Assembly: GCA_947502805.1 (NCBI GenBank)
Contig: CANNBR010000002.1
Span: 1 to 30,794 of the forward strand
Reading direction: 5' to 3'
Origin: a bacterium
Lineage (GTDB): Bacteria; Babelota; Babeliae; Babelales; CAIQNR01
DNA length: 30,794 bases
Notes under the pieces: generated by a model
Told to the model about the DNA's origin: nothing
What the model saw: only the letters and a program-made list of their open reading frames with translations
Databases searched by the model: none
Made by a program: the position numbers and the translations under genes
Shown: in pieces, positions 23,112 through 30,192 of the stretch
Layout of the letters: each line of letters opens with the position of its first letter
Position numbering within the stretch: the stretch's first letter is position 1

Positions 23112-23155
23112 GACGTCGTCCCCAACGATATGAAGTGAGTGTTGGGGACGACGTC
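23112..23155. repeat. Perfect 15-bp palindromic element (dispersed repeat family)
   Basis: GACGTCGTCCCCAAC (23112-23126) and GTTGGGGACGACGTC (23141-23155) are exact reverse complements around a 14-nt loop containing AAGTGAG, the segment conserved in the other family copies. It is probably a condensed, fully self-complementary form of the same repeat. Confidence 0.8.
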
Positions 23156-23301
23156 AATATAAAAATGAAAGCATCTGCTTAGTAACCGTAGAACCAAAAG
23201 TTCCGAATGGAAAAAAGCTTTGCTAAAAAAATATCTTGTTTTATAAAGATTCTTTTTGCTGAACTAAAAGTCTATTAATTTAAAAAAATAAGGAACTATT
23301 C

Positions 23302-23715
23302 ATGCTTACATTCCCCTTCATAAAACTCTACGCTCTCACCCTTTGTACCTGCCTTGCAATCGACCTAACCTGGATTGGATTAGTTGCAAAAAACTTTTAC
23401 CAAAAACACCTTGGATATCTATTCAATGAAAGTTTCAACCTTCCTGTAGGACTTCTTTTTTATGCATTTTTTGCTCTTGCTCTTGTGGTATTTGTCATTA
23501 TACCGGCACAAGAAAAGCAATCATTACAAAAGGCGCTTATGCTTGGGTTCTTTTTTGGACTGGTAACGTATTCAGCATACGACCTTACCAACCAAGCAAC
23601 CATTAAAGACTGGCCTGTCATTGTCACTATAATTGATATGCTTTGGGGTGCAACTATGGCAGCAGTAACATCTGGTATTACTTTTTATATCGCTTCAAAA
23701 TTGGGAATTAAATAA
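23302..23715 (+). CDS. DUF2177-family membrane protein
   Basis: 137 aa, four membrane spans (about 6-26, 46-66, 76-96 and 108-130). The N-terminal DLTWIGLVAKNFYQ and the YSAYDLTNQATIKDWP loop, with WGATMAAVTS after it, are characteristic of DUF2177, a widespread inner-membrane family of unknown function. AAGGAA precedes the ATG. The 3' end faces the convergent DUF3052-like gene with a 16-nt gap. Confidence 0.82.
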   Translation: MLTFPFIKLYALTLCTCLAIDLTWIGLVAKNFYQKHLGYLFNESFNLPVGLLFYAFFALALVVFVIIPAQEKQSLQKALMLGFFFGLVTYSAYDLTNQATIKDWPVIVTIIDMLWGATMAAVTSGITFYIASKLGIK

Positions 23716-23731
23716 AAAGAACTATGCTCAA

Positions 23732-24130
23732 CTATCGACCTATTGGTCTTGCTCGCAACGCTGACCAGGTGACATCGATAGCAACTTGAGACACTGCATC
23801 AAGATTGATGGTACCTAATGCTTGCCACACAAGCTCACGGTTTAAATCACTAATAATTTTGCCAGTCAATTTTGGATAACTTGCCCAGAAAAGGCAGTCA
23901 TATTTCCCAGCACCTTCTACACTTTGAAGAAGCGTAATAAGCTCATCGTATGATGATGCAAAAATTTGAACATAGTCGTACGCATACGCAGCACCTTCTT
24001 GTGATTGCATAGGAATTGTATCGTATTTAAACCCTTCAAGCATGTCTATAAATGCTTCAGGAGCATTAACAATGAGTGCCTTGTGGCCGGCACTAAGCCT
24101 TAATTTTTTGAGTACTGATGCTGCATCCAT
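23732..24130 (-). CDS. DUF3052-like cytoplasmic protein
   Basis: 132 aa, no signal or membrane segment. The order of features (VLKKLRLSAGHKALIVNAPE at the start, a YDYVQIFASSYDEL strand-helix, CLFWASYPK and a C-terminal VAIDVTWSALRARP) matches my memory of DUF3052-family proteins, which resemble a Rossmann-like fold without known activity. This assignment is by eye and moderate. AAGGGG precedes the ATG. The 24183 gene lies upstream in the same direction with a 52-nt gap. Confidence 0.62.
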   Translation of the reverse strand: MDAASVLKKLRLSAGHKALIVNAPEAFIDMLEGFKYDTIPMQSQEGAAYAYDYVQIFASSYDELITLLQSVEGAGKYDCLFWASYPKLTGKIISDLNRELVWQALGTINLDAVSQVAIDVTWSALRARPIGR

Positions 24131-24182
24131 GCTTAAAACCCCTTATGGTTCATTATTTTCGTAAAGTGTAAGCATAGCAAAA

Positions 24183-24839
24183 TCACAAGTTTTTGTATTC
24201 CGGCAATGCAGCCTGAAAGAGCTCCCAATCTTTTTCCCAATCCTGCTTAGTTAAAGCAATAGGAATGGTACACTTTGGTAAAATTCTCCAATAAGAAAGC
24301 TCAAATCCCCAAGAAATCCCACCCACACACTCAATAGTTTTTACTTGGCGATCAACTTGCACTGCATAGGCATGACCTCTCCAAAAACTTAATGGCTTTT
24401 GAAAAAGTGTATACTTCCAAGATACAGCATCGTAAAAATCTTCTTCGAGAGTGTAAAATGGCGCCACTTTCTCATAGTCCTCTGGATATCTTTCCTTATC
24501 AAGAGTATCGATGAATTCTTGCCCCCTAGAATCTGCAGTATCAGTACGCACAACTTGCAACCAAGCAGTATGCTGAGCCTTAGTGGTAATGTGGATAGCT
24601 GGAAAATCAGGATTCAAACAATCTTTTTCTGCATGCTCAACGTAATTAACTACACATTCATTACCCATTGAAACAAGGCTACAAGTATTATGATACTTGG
24701 CCTCATAAATACTGCTGGGCATACTTCTTTTACTAGACCAATTTACCTCAGAAGACTTCCACGCAAAAGCAGTTTTTATTCCAAAAATCAAAAGAATTCC
24801 ACAAGCAAGAGCAAGTAAAAGGGCATCTTTCTTTTTCAT
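24183..24839 (-). CDS. Exported protein, unknown
   Basis: 218 aa from ATG 24839, preferred over 24860 because TGGAG lies in front of it and it begins a good signal peptide (KKKDALLLALACGILLIFGIKTAFA). The mature protein has five cysteines (including CSLVSMGNECVV and IECVGGISWGFELS) and many Trp/Tyr, consistent with a disulfide-bonded periplasmic or secreted domain. No family recognised. Possibly co-transcribed with the DUF3052-like gene downstream. Confidence 0.68.
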   Translation of the reverse strand: MKKKDALLLALACGILLIFGIKTAFAWKSSEVNWSSKRSMPSSIYEAKYHNTCSLVSMGNECVVNYVEHAEKDCLNPDFPAIHITTKAQHTAWLQVVRTDTADSRGQEFIDTLDKERYPEDYEKVAPFYTLEEDFYDAVSWKYTLFQKPLSFWRGHAYAVQVDRQVKTIECVGGISWGFELSYWRILPKCTIPIALTKQDWEKDWELFQAALPEYKNL

Positions 24840-24898
24840 TTTTTCTCCATACAAATACATTTACTAACAAACAATTCCGAAACAACCATTTTTGATTC

Positions 24899-24981
24899 TT
24901 ATTTCAATCTAGGCCCCTAAACTGAAATAAGCATGTCCTTTTTAACTCCTTATTTCAACGTAACCCCTCAAATTGAAATAA
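24899..24981. repeat. Two copies of a 32-bp hairpin repeat
   Basis: TTATTTCA, a 16-nt loop and TGAAATAA occur at 24899-24930 and again at 24950-24981; the loops share a CCCCT core. A half-copy (TTTTCAGTTTAACCCTAAA) follows. They lie in the divergent intergenic region between the exported protein and the APH-like gene, so they may be regulator sites or simple repeats. Confidence 0.65.
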
Positions 24982-24998
24982 CGCTTTTCAGTTTAACC

Positions 24999-25059
24999 CT
25001 AAACATAGCATGGTCGTAAGGTGTCATTTTTCGACACCTTACGACCATGCTATGTTTAG
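24999..25059. promoter_or_regulatory. 27-bp perfect inverted repeat upstream of the APH-like kinase
   Basis: The arms 24999-25025 and 25033-25059 are exact reverse complements around a 7-nt loop (27 bp, no mismatch). It ends 37 nt before the kinase ATG, so it is likely in the mRNA leader or at the promoter. No T-run follows. It may be a regulatory hairpin, a repressor operator, or a very small mobile-element remnant. Confidence 0.7.
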
Positions 25060-25096
25060 AAAAATTATTTGCGTTATCAAAATTAACGGAGAATCC

Positions 25097-26005
25097 ATGA
25101 ATGAATTTGAAAAAAACCTCATCGCAAAGTATGGGGACCGCGGTAAACAATGGCTTGCCACTGTACCGATTTTTGTTAAAAATTTGGCTCATCAATGGGG
25201 ATTGTCCAATCTTAAGCCAGTTGAAGACCTCACCTACAATTATGTTCTTTCTGGGTTTCGTGGAACACAACCAATTATTTTAAAAATAGGACTTGATCAC
25301 CAAGAACTAGAAAAAGAAGTAAAAACATTAGAATGTTTTAAAGGCCCTTATGCAGTTAAAATTTTACAGTACCAAACAGGAGCAGTGCTACTAGAACAAG
25401 CGCTTCCAGGAGCTTCTTTACACTCTTTTTTCCCTGAAAAAGATAGCCACTCTTTAGAAATCGCCTGCGATCTTATGCAACAGTTACACCAACTACCACC
25501 ACCTAAAGACAGCGGTTTCCCCTCTCTTGCAGACCGAGTTTCGGTACTTGATAAAAGTTTGAACATCCCAAACAACTACTTACACAAAGCGCGCGCTCTC
25601 AAAACACAACTCCTTGCAACAGCCCCGCCATCAGTTTTACTTCACGGAGACTTTCACCACGGAAACATACTGCAACATGCCGATTCTTGGATTGTTATTG
25701 ATCCGCAAGCAGTAATGGGAGACCCGACTTATGAACTAGCCATTTTTATCTGCAACCCTTTCCAGAAACTTATTGAGTCTCCGGATGCACAAAATATCAT
25801 CACCTGCCGCATTGCCCTTGCTGCAGAAAAGCTCTGTATCGACCCTGCACGGATTTACAGGTGGACCTTTGTGCATAGCGTGCTTGCGTGGGCATGGTCA
25901 CTGGAAGATGGGCGTAACATAGAAGAATTTGCACGACTCACAGAAATTCTTGATACTCTACCAATCATAGAACCTAGTCAACCATCTGCTAAGCAACACG
26001 ATTAA
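25097..26005 (+). CDS. APH(6)/hydroxyurea-phosphotransferase-like kinase
   Basis: 302 aa from ATG 25097 (GGAG before it), a small-molecule kinase of the aminoglycoside phosphotransferase fold. Seen: ATP-binding Lys63 (IILKIG), Glu74 as its probable partner, the catalytic loop HGDFHHGN (183-190) with Asp185 and Asn190, and metal-binding Asp202 in IDPQAVMGDP. The DPQAVMGDPTYE stretch is typical of the StrB/APH(6) branch. Family members inactivate streptomycin or hydroxyurea, but chromosomal relatives in host-associated bacteria may phosphorylate other substrates. It is preceded by the 27-bp hairpin, and base use is like its neighbours. Confidence 0.8.
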   Translation: MNEFEKNLIAKYGDRGKQWLATVPIFVKNLAHQWGLSNLKPVEDLTYNYVLSGFRGTQPIILKIGLDHQELEKEVKTLECFKGPYAVKILQYQTGAVLLEQALPGASLHSFFPEKDSHSLEIACDLMQQLHQLPPPKDSGFPSLADRVSVLDKSLNIPNNYLHKARALKTQLLATAPPSVLLHGDFHHGNILQHADSWIVIDPQAVMGDPTYELAIFICNPFQKLIESPDAQNIITCRIALAAEKLCIDPARIYRWTFVHSVLAWAWSLEDGRNIEEFARLTEILDTLPIIEPSQPSAKQHD

Positions 26006-26035
26006 AATTTAAGCTTATTTCGAATTCAACGGTTG

Positions 26036-26108
26036 CCTTATCTGCGGTCCATTTGCATAATTGATAAATCAGCAGCGCCGATAATCCGCATACAAACCGC
26101 AGATAAGG
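26036..26108 (+). promoter_or_regulatory. Inverted repeat overlapping the Fic ribosome binding site
   Basis: CCTTATCTGCGGT (26036-26048) is exactly complementary to ACCGCAGATAAGG (26096-26108). The right arm contains the AAGG of the AAGGAG ribosome binding site (ATG at 26119). A second, shorter partner, CCGCA at 26086-26090, could pair with TGCGG of the left arm instead, so two exclusive foldings are possible. It may be an RNA switch or a DNA operator. Confidence 0.6.
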
Positions 26109-26118
26109 AGTAAGATAA

Positions 26119-27228
26119 ATGCAGAAAAAATTTGAACCGAGCTATACCATCACACCAAAAATCGTAAATTGTCTCACACGCATTGAAGCAGCAAAATCAC
26201 AAGTCCCCTACTTACCAGTAACCCCAACAGTCTTGGCATCATTACGTGAAAGCGCTCGATTTTATACAACGCATTATTCTACCTTAATTGAAGGTAATGC
26301 TCTTTCTCCTGACCAAATTGAACAAGTTATTAAACATAAAGGACATTTTCCTGGTCGTGAACGCGACGAGCATGAAGTAAAGGGCTACTACGCAGCCTTG
26401 AAACAAGTTGAACAATGGGCTGCTGCCGGAACTCCCGTTACTGAAAAAATAATTCAAACTATCCACGCACTTGTTATGTCGGATGGTAAAGCAAAAATAA
26501 AACCAACCGTCTATCGTGATGGTCAAAATGTCATTCAAGACTCAAGAACAAAAACTATTGTTTACATGCCACCCGAAGCAAAAGATGTCCCTGGCCTCAT
26601 GACAGGCATGGTAAACTGGATCAACAAAAGAAATGAAACTCCCTGCACCATTATTGCCAGCATTGCACATTACCAATTTGCAACTATTCATCCTTATTAC
26701 GATGGCAATGGTAGAACCGCTCGATTACTGACAACGTTACTTCTGTATCTAGGAGGCTATGACCTCAAAGGCCTTTATTCACTGGAAGAATATTACGCAC
26801 GTAATCTCAGCGCATATTACGATTCTATCAGCATAGGTGAATCGCATAATTACTACTTCGGACGCGCTCACGCAGATATTACGCCATGGATTGAATACTT
26901 CGTAGAAGGTATGGCCACGTCATTTGAAAATGTAATCAAACAAATGACTAAAGCTCACGAGCAAGGCTCACCCGATCAAAGCAGATCTATTCGAAAATTA
27001 GATCCACGACAACGCAAAGTACTTACACTCTTTCAAGAATTTGAAACAATCACAAGCAGTCAAATCGGAGAACTCTTCGGTTTTAAACCCCGTACCAGTG
27101 CAGAAGTTTGTGCCACGTGGGTTGAAGAAGGTTTTTTAGAAATCACTGATTTTTCAAATAGAGGTCGAAAATATAAGCTTTCAAAACAATACGAAGACAT
27201 TGTTATGGAGCAATTAAAACGAGAGTAA
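26119..27228 (+). CDS. Fic-domain AMP-transferase, self-inhibited, with C-terminal winged helix
   Basis: 369 aa. Fic enzymes transfer AMP (sometimes other groups) from a nucleotide onto a protein Ser/Thr/Tyr. The catalytic motif HPYYDGNGRTAR is at 191-202 with His191; Tyr replaces the usual Phe. The N-terminal STLIEGN (54-60) matches the (S/T)xxxE(G/N) inhibitory helix of class II Fic proteins, whose Glu blocks ATP, so no separate antitoxin is needed. The VYMPPEA segment (148-154) is the target-docking flap. Residues about 295-355 look like a winged-helix DNA-binding domain. No antitoxin-like gene is adjacent. It may target the cell's own proteins, regulate itself through the upstream repeat, or be delivered to a host; no secretion signal is visible. 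Confidence 0.9.
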   Translation: MQKKFEPSYTITPKIVNCLTRIEAAKSQVPYLPVTPTVLASLRESARFYTTHYSTLIEGNALSPDQIEQVIKHKGHFPGRERDEHEVKGYYAALKQVEQWAAAGTPVTEKIIQTIHALVMSDGKAKIKPTVYRDGQNVIQDSRTKTIVYMPPEAKDVPGLMTGMVNWINKRNETPCTIIASIAHYQFATIHPYYDGNGRTARLLTTLLLYLGGYDLKGLYSLEEYYARNLSAYYDSISIGESHNYYFGRAHADITPWIEYFVEGMATSFENVIKQMTKAHEQGSPDQSRSIRKLDPRQRKVLTLFQEFETITSSQIGELFGFKPRTSAEVCATWVEEGFLEITDFSNRGRKYKLSKQYEDIVMEQLKRE

Positions 27229-27269
27229 AATTTACTTTGAATAAGTTTCTCGCCAACAATAGCATTCCA

Positions 27270-27298
27270 TTGCAAGCCCTTAGACCTTTATGCATACT
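27270..27298 (+). promoter_or_regulatory. Possible promoter of glmU
   Basis: TTGCAA (27270-27275), 17-nt spacer, CATACT (27293-27298), about 50 nt before the start codon. Confidence 0.4.
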
Positions 27299-27348
27299 TG
27301 TGCTAACATTTTGCGTATCTCCATAAAAAGTCTAAAGAGGAGAATCTC

Positions 27349-28824
27349 ATGACTCTTAAAAGTGTACAAGCGGTCATTCTTGCAGCAGGAAAATCATCTC
27401 GGTTCAAAACAGGTAAAACAAAACTTGTTGAAAAAATTTGCGGACAGGAAATGATCCTCTACCCAGTAAGTCTCTTAGTTGATCTTAAATTACCGGTAAC
27501 GGTAGTTGTAGGATTTCAAAAAGAACTTGTTGAAAAAACCATCACACGACAATTCTCTCATGACGTTACTTTTGTACATCAAACTGAACAGCTAGGCACT
27601 GGACACGCAATTGCTTGTTCACAAAGCACCTGGACCCGTGATCATATTTTGATCATGAATGGAGACATGCCACTTATCAATGCTGACATCGTAAAAAAAT
27701 TATACGAACGCCATATACAAAAAGATGCTGCTATCAGTTTTGTTACTGCACATAACTGTGATCCAAGCGCTGCAGGGTATGGCCGCGTTATTAAAGCAAG
27801 CGATTCAATCGAAATTATCGAAGCCAAAGAGTTCAAAGGTGATACCTCAGAAAGCTGTTGCATCAATGCAGGCATTTACTTGGTAAAACGCACATTCTTA
27901 GAAGAAAACATTCAAGATCTTCAACAAAGTGCTATCGCACAGGAATGGTACATCACCGACTTGATAAAAATAGCCAGTGACAAAAAATTAGGAGTTGAAA
28001 CTATCTCAGCTTCTTTTGATTGCATCCGAGGAATCAACACTTTCAAAGAACTATGGGCAGCTGAACAGATAAAGAAATCTGAAATTATCCAGCATTGGAT
28101 GGATCATGGTGTTCATTTTTCAATCGCTCACAATGTTCAAATTGATTTGAATGTCACGATCGGTACGGGAACTTTTATTGGTTCAGGAGCACACCTTCTT
28201 ACCGGAACCAAAGTTGGTAAAAACTGCACTATTGATGCTTTTTCAATTCTAAAAAACTCAGTCATTAAAGATGGAGCTTCAGTTCTTTCACATTGTGTTG
28301 TCAGCAATGCAACGATTGAAGAATCAGCAGAAGTTGGTCCTTTTGCTCATGTTCATGAAAAATCTATCATCCAAGAAAAAGCGGTCATTGGAAACTTTGT
28401 TGAAGTTAAAAAATCTACTGTTGGACAAGAAAGCAAAGTAAAACACCTTTCCTACATTGGTGATGCCAAAATTGGAAAACGAGTCAATATCGGAGCTGGT
28501 ACTATCACTTGCAACTACAATGGAACTGACAAGTTTAAAACAATTGTGGAAGATGATGTTTTTATTGGCAGCAATAACACTCTTATTGCCCCAGTCACGA
28601 TAAAAAAACATTCTTTTTGCGCAGCAGGTTCAACAATCACCAAAGACGTTCCTGAACACGCACTTGCTATTGCACGCGAACGCCAAACCAATAAAGAAGG
28701 ATACGCACGCAATTTACGCAAACCAAAAACAGCAAAAGAGTCTGACGACAAGGAAGCTACCCAGCCTTTTTTTGCAGCATTTAAGTCAAACGATTTTAAG
28801 AACAATTCTGAAACGGGCATCTAG
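27349..28824 (+). CDS. glmU: Bifunctional GlmU (GlcN-1-P acetyltransferase / UDP-GlcNAc pyrophosphorylase)
   Basis: Makes UDP-GlcNAc, the precursor of peptidoglycan and LPS, in two steps. 491 aa. The N-terminal uridyltransferase (about 1-235) has LAAGKSSRF (11-19; family consensus LAAGKGTRM), GTGHAI, the metal-site region MNGDMPL and AGYGRVI. The C-terminal left-handed beta-helix (about 250-450) has the hexapeptide ladder, HLSYIGDAKIG with the catalytic His, and the GlmU hallmark IGAGTITCNYNG. A charged ~35-residue tail beyond the usual length (family about 450-460 aa) is of unknown use. AGGAG precedes the ATG. A copy of the dispersed repeat lies right after the stop. Confidence 0.94.
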   Translation: MTLKSVQAVILAAGKSSRFKTGKTKLVEKICGQEMILYPVSLLVDLKLPVTVVVGFQKELVEKTITRQFSHDVTFVHQTEQLGTGHAIACSQSTWTRDHILIMNGDMPLINADIVKKLYERHIQKDAAISFVTAHNCDPSAAGYGRVIKASDSIEIIEAKEFKGDTSESCCINAGIYLVKRTFLEENIQDLQQSAIAQEWYITDLIKIASDKKLGVETISASFDCIRGINTFKELWAAEQIKKSEIIQHWMDHGVHFSIAHNVQIDLNVTIGTGTFIGSGAHLLTGTKVGKNCTIDAFSILKNSVIKDGASVLSHCVVSNATIEESAEVGPFAHVHEKSIIQEKAVIGNFVEVKKSTVGQESKVKHLSYIGDAKIGKRVNIGAGTITCNYNGTDKFKTIVEDDVFIGSNNTLIAPVTIKKHSFCAAGSTITKDVPEHALAIARERQTNKEGYARNLRKPKTAKESDDKEATQPFFAAFKSNDFKNNSETGI

Positions 28825-28830
28825 CCTAGC

Positions 28831-28908
28831 CCGTCGTTCCCAATGATACGGCAGTCGCAGCAGGGCGCTTTGCGCCCTGACCAGACAAAGTGAGTGTCGG
28901 GGATCCAT
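28831..28908 (+). repeat. Dispersed structured repeat, copy C
   Basis: Same layout as copy A: CCGTCGTTCCCAATGATACG, AGTCGCAG, an internal hairpin, CCAGACAAAGTGAGTGTCGG and GGATCCATG. The internal hairpin here is CAGGGCGC (28861-28868) with GCGCCCTG (28872-28879): perfect again, but a different sequence from copy A. It lies 7 bp after glmU and might also serve as its terminator. Confidence 0.75.
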
Positions 28909-28950
28909 GAGTAATGAAAAAAAATCCCTATTAACTTTCGAATAAGATTT

Positions 28951-30192
28951 ATGATCACTTTCATTCACACAGCGGACATACATTTTGGTGTTGAAAACTA
29001 CGGTAAATTAGATCAGAAGACCGGTATCCACTCCCGTCTTTTGGATTTTGAAAAAGCACTTAATCTTTGTATCGATTACGCAATCGAACACAATGTCGAC
29101 TTCTTTTTATTTGCAGGAGATGCCTATAAAACGGCAAATCCCAGCCCCACCCAACAAAAACTACTCATGCGTTGTTTTTTACGACTCCATACTGCCAAAA
29201 TTCCGGTAGTTATTGTAGTCGGCAATCACGATAACCCTCTTAGTTTTGGCAAAGCAAACAGCCTTGAGATTTTTGGAGACATGCCCCTTGAAGGGTTCTA
29301 TGTTATTGCAAAGCCTGAACTTCTTGTTCTGCAAACAAAAAATGGTCCTGTCCAAATTGTGGGCATTCCATGGCCAACCAGGAACACCATCAGTCTCAAT
29401 AAAAAACATCTTTCAGAATCATTTGACCATATCACAAAATACATAGCCGAATCAGTCAGTGCAGTTATTACCTACTATGCTGCAGAATGTGATCCAACGA
29501 TTCCCTCTGTGCTCACGGGACATTTAACAGTGGCTTCCGGTGTGTTTTCGGGCTCTGAAAAACGAGCCATTTATGGCAACGATCCAACGCTTTTTACTTC
29601 GCAACTTGCTATTGAACCATTTGATTACGTTGCACTTGGCCACTTGCATCGCTACCAAGATTTAAATTCGCATGGCTATCCAGCAGTTGTGTATTCTGGA
29701 TCTATTGAACGAGTTGATTTTGGCGAACGTAAAGAAGAAAAAGGTTTTTGTGTGGTAAACCTTGAACGAGAAAAAACGGTCCATCAATTTAGAAAGCTAC
29801 CAACCCGTCCCTTTATTCAAGTGGAAGTTACTCTGAGTGAAGATACAGAAAAGCATACAGAACAACTGCTTGCAAAACTCCAAGAACAATCAATTGATAA
29901 AGCAGTGGTAAAAATTATCTACCATGTTCCAGCTGGCGTTAAAGATTGCGTTGATAGTGCAGCCATTGAGCGAGCTTGTACCAGTACACAATATCTTGTT
30001 GGTATTTTACCCATTCATGAAGTAACTACTCGGCAAAAGCGCCGCGGCATGAAGGTAGAAACAGACCTTGCCACACTCCTTGATTCTTATTTTGAAGATC
30101 GCACAGAAACAGCAACAAAAAAAAATCAACTCGTACAAAAAGCATTAGAGCTCTACGCACAAGCCGATTGTTGCGAAGAAAGCGAAGGCTAA
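28951..30192 (+). CDS. sbcD: Exonuclease subunit SbcD (Mre11-type)
   Basis: Nuclease subunit of the SbcCD complex, which cleaves DNA hairpins and protein-blocked ends. 413 aa, normal length. The metallophosphoesterase motifs are all present: HTADIHFG (Asp9, His11), FAGDAYK (Asp57), VVGNHDN (Asn92, His93), TGHL and GHLHRYQ. The start is fixed by the canonical N-terminus although no ribosome binding site is evident. SbcC is not adjacent: the next gene is convergent and overlaps the stop codon by 4 nt. An SbcD next to many perfect palindromes is notable, since SbcCD acts on such structures. Confidence 0.92.
   Translation: MITFIHTADIHFGVENYGKLDQKTGIHSRLLDFEKALNLCIDYAIEHNVDFFLFAGDAYKTANPSPTQQKLLMRCFLRLHTAKIPVVIVVGNHDNPLSFGKANSLEIFGDMPLEGFYVIAKPELLVLQTKNGPVQIVGIPWPTRNTISLNKKHLSESFDHITKYIAESVSAVITYYAAECDPTIPSVLTGHLTVASGVFSGSEKRAIYGNDPTLFTSQLAIEPFDYVALGHLHRYQDLNSHGYPAVVYSGSIERVDFGERKEEKGFCVVNLEREKTVHQFRKLPTRPFIQVEVTLSEDTEKHTEQLLAKLQEQSIDKAVVKIIYHVPAGVKDCVDSAAIERACTSTQYLVGILPIHEVTTRQKRRGMKVETDLATLLDSYFEDRTETATKKNQLVQKALELYAQADCCEESEG

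Larger units (their letters stand above)
22561..23301. other. 741-bp gene-free block of repeats
   Basis: I see no ORF with a plausible start and ribosome binding site, and no RNA gene. The block holds a 20-bp tandem repeat (22801-22900), two palindromic copies of the dispersed repeat (22893-22952 and 23112-23155), and a CCGCT/AGCGG hairpin (22966-22982). The flanks are AT-rich. It separates the leftward Ser-rich gene from the rightward DUF2177 gene. Confidence 0.6.

Noticed and set aside
24899..25059. Possible CRISPR-like repeats
   Set aside because: Only two hairpin repeats and one large palindrome, no regular unique spacers and no cas genes.
24999..25059. 27-bp hairpin as a rho-independent terminator
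   Set aside because: No T-run follows on either strand, and no gene ends close upstream on the plus strand.
25097..26005. APH-like kinase as a newly acquired antibiotic-resistance gene
   Set aside because: No IS, integron or plasmid feature adjoins it and base composition resembles its neighbours; a housekeeping or unknown substrate is as likely.
26119..27228. Fic protein as half of a toxin-antitoxin pair
   Set aside because: The inhibitory motif is inside the protein and no small partner gene lies on either side.
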